A DNA stretch of 64,000 nucleotides from Linderina pennispora (taxonomy: Eukaryota; Kickxellomycota; Kickxellomycetes; Kickxellales; Kickxellaceae). The stretch's first letter is position 1. Every line of letters starts with the position of its first letter. The notes beneath the pieces are model-generated. The model made no database searches, was not told the DNA's origin, and worked only from the letters and a program-made list of their open reading frames with translations. Below are positions 20,869-29,190 of this stretch, one piece after another. The position numbers were made by a program, and so were the translations under genes. The stretch is from positions 1,054,001 to 1,118,000 of the forward strand of contig NW_024468249.1 in NCBI RefSeq assembly GCF_002104995.1, written 5' to 3'.

Positions 20869-21645
20869 ATGGCACCAATCACACTGTCGCGGCCGCGCAT
20901 CCTGATACTGCTGATAGTCCTGGGCATTGTAGGCACCAGCGTCGTGCTGACCTCGGACCGGCATAACTACTGGGGCGCGTTCCCGCCGCCTGAGCACGAG
21001 CAAGTGCCTCCGCCCAAGGAGCTTTCGCCGCAGGAGAAGGAGCGCGAGCTGTTCTCAAAGCTGGCGATCGTGTTCCCGGTGAACCACAACACAGACATGC
21101 AGTTCTACAAGAACATGTGGCTGCGCGACTACCTGCACCCGGTGTGCGATTTCGACGGGCCGGATTGCAAGATTGTGTGCAACCAGGAGTCGACGTACCA
21201 TACGCTGGACCAGAAGACGTTCTGCTTCTCGCGGGCGCTCAAGAACTACAAAGATATTGAGTTCTTTATCAAGCTCGACGACGACTCGTTTATCGACAAA
21301 GACTATATCAAAAGGCTGATGCTTGAGCACCAGGGCTCGAAGAAGCCCGTTTATATCAGCGACCACACAAGGTTCCGCGATCCCTGGAACGAGGGCACAC
21401 TGGACCACGTTCTGTACGGCAATGGCAAGTTCTACATGTTCAACATGAACCTAGTCAGGTGCCTGGACGTGGAGTTCAAGTACAATGGCCCGCGCAATGA
21501 GGACGCGGTGTTTGGCGGCATGGTCACGTCGGGCTGTGGCGAGAAGAACGTGACATTTGTGCAGGAGGACGACAACTTTATCTGGCACAAGACGTACAAG
21601 AACAAGAACAAGTACATTGACCTGGCGGCTATCAAGAACCATTAG
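20869..21645 (+). CDS. Type II membrane glycosyltransferase-like protein 3
   Basis: 258 residues from the ATG at 20869; the open frame extends 65 codons upstream, but MAPITLSRPRILILLIVLGI aligns with the anchor starts of the paralogues. A Pro/Glu-rich stem (EHEQVPPPKELSPQEKERE) leads into NTDMQFYKNMWLRDYLHPVC, FFIKLDDDSFIDKDYIKRL, YGNGKFYMFNMNLVRCLD and RNEDAVFGGMVTSGCG. The end IWHKTYKNKNKYIDLAAI mirrors copy 1, so copies 1 and 3 share a C-terminus that copy 2 has altered. The gene ends 26 bp from the stop of the convergent Vip1 gene. Function is inferred only as a probable Golgi glycosyltransferase. Confidence 0.78.
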   Translation: MAPITLSRPRILILLIVLGIVGTSVVLTSDRHNYWGAFPPPEHEQVPPPKELSPQEKERELFSKLAIVFPVNHNTDMQFYKNMWLRDYLHPVCDFDGPDCKIVCNQESTYHTLDQKTFCFSRALKNYKDIEFFIKLDDDSFIDKDYIKRLMLEHQGSKKPVYISDHTRFRDPWNEGTLDHVLYGNGKFYMFNMNLVRCLDVEFKYNGPRNEDAVFGGMVTSGCGEKNVTFVQEDDNFIWHKTYKNKNKYIDLAAIKNH

Positions 21646-21671
21646 GTGTTTATTATCGTATTCTAAAAGAC

Positions 21672-24600
21672 TCATTCTATCTCGTTTAAAAGACCCCGGA
21701 GCTTGTCAATGGCCTTGTCGAGGGGAATATGATAGGTGAAGTTGCGGCGCGGCAGAACCTTGAGCGCATGCGTGGCGTCAATGTTCATGTCGAGCACGTG
21801 ATAGCAATTGGCGCCTGGGCTGAACCCAATGCGAAGCGAGTACTCGCGGTCCAGCGCGGCGTCCACGTCGGGCTTGCGTTCATACACCTCAAAGATAATG
21901 TGGGTCAGATAATCCAGCTCCTCGACCTTCTCGTACGGGATCATGGTCTGCATGTCGCACATAAACACCAGGTTCAGCAGCGTGTGGATGTGCGACTCCT
22001 TGGTGAAATAGAACCGCACGCGCGCGTCCTTCCCGTTCTTGACATCGGTCAGATCGTCAGCCAGCTGGCGCAGCAGCGGCACAAGCGCCTGGACGCCGAT
22101 GGCCATGCGCTGCGGCGGCTCAATGCCGTACTCGCGCCTTGTGACAAAATCAAACAGCAGCTTGGCCTTGTAGTAGAGCGCACGCACGTCCTGCTGCGTG
22201 AACAGCAGGTCGGGCGGGTAGTCGGGCGGCGCCGAGTGCTCGTAGCTCTTGGACATCTGGCCCGACGACGACGGACGCGCACGAAGCACCGGCGACGACG
22301 ACACGGTATCGCAGGCGTTCCGGGAAATGGCCAGCTTGGCCAGCGAGTCGCCCTTTTCGGAGCTCATCTCCAAAATGTCCTCGTCGCTGTCGACGCCCAG
22401 CATGTCGGCTACTGATGACAGTGCACTCGAATGTGCAGCAGCGATGCGCTCGGCACTAAGCTTGTCGGGCGACATGAAGATGCGCTCCAGGAACCGGCGG
22501 TTGTGCAGCGCGTCGTATTTGAGCGAGTCGTAGAGTTCGCCGACCTTGGCTGGATCGTACATTTCGCTGCCGTCCTTGTTGACCAACTGGAAGTCGCTGA
22601 GGATCTTCTTCCACCTCTCGCGGAACAGCTCGGGGGTCTCGCCGCAGCACCACTCGTCCTGCAGCTCCCTCAGCCCGTCCTTGCCCAGGTCCTGGAAATT
22701 GCGTTCCATGCGCGCAATCAGGCGGCACATCAGCGAGCACAACTCGCGGACAAACACCCTGGGATGGCTGCCCATGTCTTTGGGCAGGCGCATGTTGGGC
22801 GTGCAGAACGGGTTGGCGGCCAGGGGCCCGTCAAAGTTGAAGAAGCCGCGGATCTGCGTCTTTGCTCTCTCCATCTCGTCCTTCGCCTCCGTGCTGTCGT
22901 CGAGCATGTCTGCGCGCACGGTAATCAGATCCTTGAACGGCTTTCCATTCAGAAACGCCGCGCAGTATGCGTTTACAGTCGACAGCACACGGCGCTCAGT
23001 GCTGGAGTAAATCTTGACGTCATCCAGAAGGTGGCGGTTGATGAGCAGCAGGTCCTTGCGCATGTTCTCGCCCAGGTCCTGCGACTGCACGATGCCTGCA
23101 TGGGTGCACTCGCCGCCCCACTTCAGCACAAACTGCACGCAGTCCACATGCTTTGTCTCCTTGTTTTTCTGCGGCTTCACCTGCACCTTGGTGCCCAGAA
23201 AGTCGATCTTTCTCTGCAGCACGTCCTCCAGGTGCTCCAGATCGCCGGGTGCGTCGACGCCCGGATCGAGCGCCCTTGCCTTCTGCAGCGCCTCCAAGGC
23301 GCCACGCAGCGCTTCGGGGGTCCGAAGCATGATCTCGCTGGTGGATTCGCCCAGCAGCTGCATGATCGGCAGACTGCGCAGCACGTACTTTATCTTCTGC
23401 TTGGGCGTGCGATCGGCATGGCGACACACATTGAACACACCCTTTAGTACCCAGCGCGACTCGTATGTCTGCTTGCCGACGTTGTCTGCGTCGACAAAGC
23501 GGGCCACCCAGCGGTGGTGCAGGGCCTCCTGGAAGCGTGTGTCGAGGATGCTTGCAGTGTCGTCGTAGTACTGGTCGTTGCCCTTGACAAACGACCAGCC
23601 GTTGACGTCGATCACCATCGACTGGCCGTTGGCGCGCAGCAGGTCGAATCCGCACACGCGCTGGCCGAACGCCTCAGAGACAGCCCGGGCGATGTCCTCC
23701 TCCTCCTCGCTAAGCGGCGTCACGAACCGCATCTCCTTGCCCTCGTTGTTGCGCCTGACATGGCCGTCCACGACTGGCGACTTGCGGGTCTCGGCATGCG
23801 CATACTCCTTGCCCACCGTATAGACCTTGACGTCAACCGAGTTGTCCACGTCGATAAACTCCTCGTAGATGAACGAGCCGTCGCGGCGCACGGGGAAGTA
23901 CCCGGCGTGGAACTCGCTCGACTTGTTCCCGATCTTACGGAACAGCCTGCGCACCCCGCCGCCCTGCTCGCGCGAGTAATAGATGTAGATATTGTGGTCC
24001 TCGGCGTCGCACGGCTTCTCCACAAACGGCTTGCGGATAATCTGGTCGCCCACCCGCAGCGTGTCCTCGTCAATCTCTTCCACATCGCTGGATCCCGCCA
24101 GCGTGCCCAGCTGGATGTTCATCTTTTGCTCGACCACGCGTCTCAGTGCCGGGTGGACATCTGGCCCGCCGTCGCGGCTGGCAATCAGATGGCGCGGCGT
24201 CGTCACCCCGATGCTGTGCAGCATCTCCAGCACAATGCGCCGGTCGAACAATAGGAACTGCCGGATCAGCGAGTTCACCGAGAATGGCTTGCGCAGCCGG
24301 AAGTACTGGAACGCCTTTTCCAGCGGGAAGCCCCGGGAGAAGAAGGATATTAGGAAATCGCACAGCGGCCATTTTTCCACGTCCTCGTCCAGGATCGTCT
24401 TGTCGCCGAAGAAAATGACCTCATAGTGCCCGGTTGCGATCAGCCGGTTCAGGATATTTGCCATCGGCTTTGACCGCGCCTTATTGTCCATCGCGCAGAT
24501 TCCGATTATTGCTAGCAAGGGCTGCTTTTTCTTTTGAGTTGCTGCACAGGTGTGGTGTGCGTGCGGGGGGAGGCTGGGTGGGAAAAATTTTCTACTTACA

Positions 24601-24708
24601 CTTGCGGCCCTCGAGTTGGGGCAGATCGATAAAGTGCGGGGACGTCGACAGCATTCCGCCGACCTCGGACAGGAACCCCGACCCCGTGTTCTTGCGAAGC
24701 GGTGCCAT
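21672..24708 (-). CDS. VIP1: Inositol hexakisphosphate/diphosphoinositol-pentakisphosphate kinase (PPIP5K)
   Basis: Makes 1-InsP7/InsP8 from InsP6/5-InsP7; controls phosphate sensing and cell morphology in fungi. Two exons, 24600–24708 and 21672–24541, flank a 58-nt GTAAGT…CAG intron and give 992 residues. Exon 1 gives MAPLRKNTGSGFLSEVGGML. The RimK/ATP-grasp kinase domain starts LLAIIGICAMDNKARSKPM and continues through FFGDKTILDEDVEKWPLCDF, RKPFVEKPCDAEDHN and FDLLRANGQSMVIDVNGWSF. The histidine acid phosphatase-like domain has CRHADRTPKQKIKY near the middle and ESHIHTLLNLVF towards the end. Both halves look intact, so kinase and opposing pyrophosphatase activities are expected. The phosphatase half carries a Ser-rich insert near 22300. 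Confidence 0.95.
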
Positions 24709-25048
24709 AGCGTCGGGTGGAGCTGAACAGTGTGAAAAAGAAACCATGAAGCGTGGCGTTGCAGAGGAGAGAGACAAAGGAGGCAGGGCCTGGCCCCACG
24801 CCTTGAATGCACCACGCCCTCGCTCACCCCGCCTCAGTTTGCCCGTCTCCCATTGGCCAGATAAAGCGCTGCTGCATCATGTGCATTCCCCTTTTTTTTG
24901 AGATGATTCACAGCAGAGGTTGAAAAGTCTCTGCGAAAAAGCAGTCTCAGGCTGCTCCCCTCCCGGTTCCCAGCGCGGTAGAAATATTGATGGGATGTTA
25001 TTTTACAGAAAATAGTTTGGGAACAAAAATGAGTAGAGGCCGGTTCTT
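24709..25048. promoter_or_regulatory. Vip1 upstream region
   Basis: 340 bp between the Vip1 ATG and the stop of a same-strand small gene; must hold the Vip1 promoter. Contains an A-run at 24892–24899 when read on the minus strand. No other structure seen. Confidence 0.35.
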
Positions 25049-25306
25049 TCAGGCGTTCCATGCCTCGGCGGAGCCCGTCGACAGCTGCTGCACTTCGCGG
25101 CTGGCCATCTCGATGGGCGCAGAGTTCCACGGCGCCTGCGCGTCGTCCGAGCTGAGCAGCTGCTGCAGGTACGCCTGCTTGGGCACCGCGGCCTCGTATG
25201 CCGAGTGGACCTCCTGGAAGTTCTCGGTCGAGAATGCCCGAGCGGCGACAGGCGAGCGGCGAGCAACAAGGGTGCGAATGGCGGAGGTGCGAGCGGCGGC
25301 GAACAT
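25049..25306 (-). CDS. Small mitochondrial protein, unknown family, copy A
   Basis: 85 residues. The first ~25 (MFAAARTSAIRTLVARRSPV, then AARAFSTE) form a classic mitochondrial presequence with a likely cut near RAF/ST. The mature part has YLQQLLSSDDAQAPWNSAPI and EMASREVQQLSTGS. This matches copy B at 26915–27211 (YLMDLLKTDDTSAPWTKDSV, EMVSREVQEG), giving a shared core of Y-L-x(2)-L-L-x(2)-D-D-x(2)-A-P-W-x(5)-E-M-x-S-R-E-V-Q. I do not recognise the family. Both genes have a TATA-like site about 90–95 bp before the ATG. Maintained similarity plus a targeting peptide argue that it is a real gene. Confidence 0.7.
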   Translation of the reverse strand: MFAAARTSAIRTLVARRSPVAARAFSTENFQEVHSAYEAAVPKQAYLQQLLSSDDAQAPWNSAPIEMASREVQQLSTGSAEAWNA

Positions 25307-26914
25307 TTTATATTTTACTCTGTCTTGCGCGGAAACGGGGTTTTCTTGAGGGCTGGGACGGGATGATATTTTTCAGGCGAAAGGGAGGGAGATGCGCTCC
25401 TTTTATATCCGTTTTGCCCCAGCATGGCGAAGGGTCAAAAAGCGGGCAGGCCAGTTAGTAGGGCGGGATACGGCTGGGAAATTTTGAGCATCGGAACGCA
25501 CCGGCCACGCAACCACCAATTCCTCAGCAGCGCAAATCCCCAGCCATGCGATTGGCTGCCCGGAACCCGAGCATCGATTCCATCGATGCAAGTGCAGCTG
25601 ATGTCCGTCCGGCTGGCACAATTGGCGTGTGAAAGGCGCTGGGCAGAAAACCAAGCACAGTCGGACGTAATGGCGACGATTTTCTAGCAGTCCCAGAGCC
25701 ATCTATTTATCAGCACAGCAACCATGCAGCTGGCCAAATATGGCGCTAATCCTCCGGGACACATGCAAAACTATCTGCACACCCTGGGTGCCTCTTGGCT
25801 ATTTGCTGCCGGCCGCTTCTCCCTCTGGAAAGGGGGCAGCGGAAATTGCCGTTCAGCAGCAGAGCTCGAGACAAACAGCCGGTGTGCGTTCGCTGGCGGC
25901 CGCGATGGTGCCGCTGCTACAACATCTCCAAAGAATGCCCTGCCCGGCGTGCAACGTACAAAATGCAGCGGGCCGTCAATCATCGCGGAGTTTGATGCAG
26001 CTCACTAATTACGTACATATTTTCAAGCAATAACTCTTTCCGCCCGCATCCTGCGAATAAAACTCGTGAGAATGAGATACCGTAGGGATCACCGCCCGGG
26101 TCATTCCATCACTCCATATACGGGCTGCAGCTGCCCTAATGTGACGTCCACTAGAAAAGAAGTCCACACTGGCAATGTGCTACATCGGCCAGATCATGAA
26201 GGGGCGAAGGGGTTTAGCAAGCGGACTCAAGAAGCGATCGTGTCGCTCCCAAGGCATCTGCAAAGGCATGTCCCTGCGGCTAGTTCTCGACAAATGGCAC
26301 TATGGTTTTTGCTTGTCCAAACAAATACATGGCCATATTATGCAAACATGAGCGAGACTAACCAATGTCTACATATCAGCCATGTATTGGGCCAATGGTG
26401 TAGCGGCTTCTTCCGAATGCACACTGCACGGCTTGCTTCCGATGGGAGGGACAGGTAATCGCGGCATGTGACAACAGAGGATAAGGGCTGCATGTGGAGC
26501 GGGCTGCTTTCTGTGACTGCCAACTGATATTTTTTTTTCTAGCGCGGCGACGATAAGCCCCAAAAAAGAGCGAGCAATGGCCATGTGATGGCGTGCATAC
26601 ACTGTGCTGGACGCGCCCTAAATGGTGACTATGGCCACTGCAGCCTGCCCATCTCCTCCGATTTAGGCCCCCTGTGCTGAGTATGCCTCCCCCTCTTTCT
26701 GCACACTGGAGAAGCGGATGCAAAAAGGCGGCAAAGCTCACAATGTGATTTTTTTTCTCGAGTGGTGGGGCAACACTGGCCACATTCACGGTATATTGCG
26801 TGTCCAACGCACGCCGCAAACAAAACCCATGACTGGATGGCGCCTCGGGTGGAGCAGGGATGAATGCGAAAGGAGTTTTGTTATTTGTACAGAGAAGAGC
26901 AGAATTGAAAACTT
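25307..26914. other. 1.6-kb spacer between mitochondrial paralogues
   Basis: No protein-like frame on either strand. Moderately GC-rich at first, then mixed. Long for this gene-dense part of the window; may hold regulatory sequence or an unrecognised noncoding RNA, but I see no specific signal. Confidence 0.4.
25401..25407 (-). promoter_or_regulatory. TATA box of small mitochondrial gene A
   Basis: Reads TATAAAA on the minus strand, 95 bp upstream of the ATG at 25306, mirroring the arrangement of its paralogue. Confidence 0.45.
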
Positions 26915-27211
26915 TCAGTGCTGGAATACCTCCTCGGGGACCCAGGTCTTGGGCTCATGGAAGCCCTCCTGCACCTCGCGACTCACCATCTCGACAGAGT
27001 CCTTTGTCCAGGGCGCCGAGGTGTCGTCGGTTTTGAGCAGATCCATCAGGTACTTTTGCTCCTCCATCAGCGCCTTGAGATGCTCCTCATGCGACATGGT
27101 GTCGGAGCGTGTGTAGACGGATGTGTTGGTATAGGAGCGAGACAGAATGGCCGCGCGCGGCAGAGTGCGGGCGGCAGATGTGAGAAAAGCACGGCGGGTG
27201 GTGGGAAGCAT
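26915..27211 (-). CDS. Small mitochondrial protein, unknown family, copy B
   Basis: 98 residues. MLPTTRRAFLTSAARTLPRA plus AILSRSY forms an Arg/Ser/Ala-rich mitochondrial presequence. A predicted helix follows (SHEEHLKALMEEQKYLMDLL), then TDDTSAPWTKDSVEMVSREV and a short C-terminus. The DD..APW…EM.SREVQ core is shared with copy A (25049–25306). The two lie on the same strand 1.6 kb apart, consistent with an old tandem duplication; presequences differ, the core is kept. The sequence is too short and generic to place in a complex; a small peripheral subunit or assembly factor is possible but speculative. Confidence 0.72.
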   Translation of the reverse strand: MLPTTRRAFLTSAARTLPRAAILSRSYTNTSVYTRSDTMSHEEHLKALMEEQKYLMDLLKTDDTSAPWTKDSVEMVSREVQEGFHEPKTWVPEEVFQH

Positions 27212-27649
27212 ATTTTGGAGTTTCGAGAAAAAAATATTTTGCAAAGATGTCTGGCAAGGGAGTCTTGAGCCCAAATGTCTGGCCGAAGGGAGGGTCGCTT
27301 TATATACCCTGGCCAGCAAGTAAAAAAAAAACTCGCACTGCCCTCCTCGGGTGTTTGGGCGACGGACAGCAGCAGCATGGGCAAGAGAAGGACGAAAAAT
27401 TGCGCCCTTCCTATGCGTCCCAGCTGCTGGGTGGGATATTTCGTCTCTTCCCGAACCACACATGCGGGATTACAGGGGGTGGAAATTGGCGCAGGCTGGT
27501 TGGTCCCTTTCCCCCGCCCGGGGCCAAAAAGGCGTGACGGCGTGCAGTGGGGCTCCAGAGGAACGCATTCCGACCCAAGCTGCCGAGTCATACGATAATG
27601 CTCTGGTCTTCCATTGCTGCGCAGGCGAGGGGGCGGTTCAGGGAGCTTC
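27212..27649. other. Spacer upstream of small mitochondrial gene B
   Basis: 438 bp between two minus-strand genes; contains the gene B promoter and the 3' flank of Mtg2. No additional gene seen. Confidence 0.35.
27298..27306 (-). promoter_or_regulatory. TATA box of small mitochondrial gene B
   Basis: Reads TATATAAAG on the minus strand, about 88 bp upstream of the ATG at 27211. Confidence 0.5.
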
Positions 27650-28954
27650 TTACTTGAGCTGCTCTAGCATGGTGCGGATGGTTGCGGTGACCTTGGTGAT
27701 GTTCTTTGCCTGCTTGGCCGACACAGGGATCATGGGAATATCGGCCATGGCACGCCATTTCTCAAAGTTCTCCCTGGCATTGGCGGCATCCGCCTTGTTC
27801 GCCACGACCAGCGACGGGCGCTCGGCCAAGCCAGGCTTGTACAGATCCAGCTCGGTCTGCAAAGCCCTGAGATCGTTCCAGGGATCGGGGCGGCTGATAT
27901 CGACGATATAGACCAGAATCCGGGACCGCTCGACGTGTCTCAGGAACGAATGGCCGAGGCCAACATTCCTGTGTGCGCCCGGGATCAGGCCGGGGATATC
28001 GGCTACCGTGATCTGGTGAGTGTCGCGGAAGGTCACTGTGCCAATGTACGGGTTCAGAGTGGTGAACGGGTAGGCGGCGATTTTGGGGTGGGCGTTCGAC
28101 ACGGCCGACAGAAACGTGCTCTTGCCGGCATTCGGCAGGCCCACCAGGCCGACGTCAGCAATGGTCTTCAGCTCCAGGTCAAGCGTGCGTGTCTGGCCGG
28201 CCAGCCCGCGCAGGGCGTAGTGCGGCTGGCGGTCGGTGGGTGACGAGAAATGCGGGTTCCCCGGCCCGCCCAGCCCGCCGCGGGCCACCAGAACGCGCTG
28301 GCCGTGCGTAGTCAGATCGGCATGGAGCGGCTCAGCCGTGCGCATCTCGTACATGTAGGCCTTGAATTCCTGCGGCAGCGGCACCCGCTTTAGATCGTTC
28401 TTATCCTCCCACCGCGGGTAATGCACGAACAGCGCCGACTTGTCCCTGCGCTTCCTCTCCGCCTCCGCATTCTCCTGCTCGATCAGCTCGCCCAGAAACC
28501 CGTCCGCACTGCAGCTCTCCAGGTCCTTTTCGGGCACAATCTCCCTGACCAAAGTGCCCTTGGGCACCCTGACCACTAGATCGCTGCCCCGCGGCCCATG
28601 CATTGCCTTGCCGCGGCCGTTCATGCCGGGCCGCGCGCTCAGGCGCTGCTTGACGCAGCTCAGGCTGGTCTCGTTCTCGTCCACCTCGAACCACACGTCG
28701 CCACCATGGCCACCGTCGCCGCCGTTGGGAGGCCCGCGGGGCACAAACACGTCGCGGAAGAAGCTGACGCAGCCGCTGCCGCCGTGGCCGCCGATGGCCG
28801 TGCAGCGCATGCGATCGGTGAAGTTGCGGCCGCCCAGCCGCAGCTTGTAGTTCTCCTGCATCGGCGCTCGGAGCAGATCGTCAGCCTGTGTGCCGTACAG
28901 GCGCCGCGGTTTGATTGCCAGGCACCTGCAGCGTATTGTCCGAGATAACAGCAT
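27650..28954 (-). CDS. MTG2: Mitochondrial Obg-type ribosome-assembly GTPase
   Basis: Obg-family GTPase acting late in large-subunit assembly of the mitochondrial ribosome. 434 residues from the ATG at 28954; MLLSRTIRCRCLAIKPRRLY is a mitochondrial presequence. The glycine-rich Obg fold follows (CTAIGGHGGSGCVSF, PNGGDGGHGGDVWFEV, PGMNGRGKAMHGPRGSD), with an insert of ~60 residues containing a charged stretch. The G domain has GLPNAGKSTFLSAV (G1), YPFTTLNPYIGTV (G2), ADIPGLIPGAHRNVGLGHSF (G3) and VANKADA (G4). All GTPase motifs are intact. It is divergent from Mef2, another mitoribosome GTPase, with 236 bp between the starts. Confidence 0.95.
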   Translation of the reverse strand: MLLSRTIRCRCLAIKPRRLYGTQADDLLRAPMQENYKLRLGGRNFTDRMRCTAIGGHGGSGCVSFFRDVFVPRGPPNGGDGGHGGDVWFEVDENETSLSCVKQRLSARPGMNGRGKAMHGPRGSDLVVRVPKGTLVREIVPEKDLESCSADGFLGELIEQENAEAERKRRDKSALFVHYPRWEDKNDLKRVPLPQEFKAYMYEMRTAEPLHADLTTHGQRVLVARGGLGGPGNPHFSSPTDRQPHYALRGLAGQTRTLDLELKTIADVGLVGLPNAGKSTFLSAVSNAHPKIAAYPFTTLNPYIGTVTFRDTHQITVADIPGLIPGAHRNVGLGHSFLRHVERSRILVYIVDISRPDPWNDLRALQTELDLYKPGLAERPSLVVANKADAANARENFEKWRAMADIPMIPVSAKQAKNITKVTATIRTMLEQLK

Positions 28955-29190
28955 CAAGGGGATAACAGAAAAGATAAAGGAAATGCATGAGCCATGTTCA
29001 CCGGGCCAATGCAGGTGGTTTTATTGAGCCAGTCCAGGATTTGCCCGGCCAGCATGGACAAAAAATGGGATTACAATCAGGGGATTATTATCGGGGAATC
29101 TGCCAATTACCGTGAGCATCGGCGGTCTTTTGGGCGGTTCGAAGCAACAGATCGCGGCTTTATCTCTTTCCGCATTCCTCCCTACACCTA
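28955..29190. promoter_or_regulatory. Bidirectional promoter MTG2 / MEF2
   Basis: A 236-bp space lies between the start codons of two divergent nuclear genes for mitochondrial ribosome factors. No TATA box was identified with confidence. A shared promoter would allow co-expression; this is inference from layout. Confidence 0.45.

Noticed and set aside
22431-23447. 338-codon plus-strand open frame
   Set aside because: Antisense to the Vip1 phosphatase domain.
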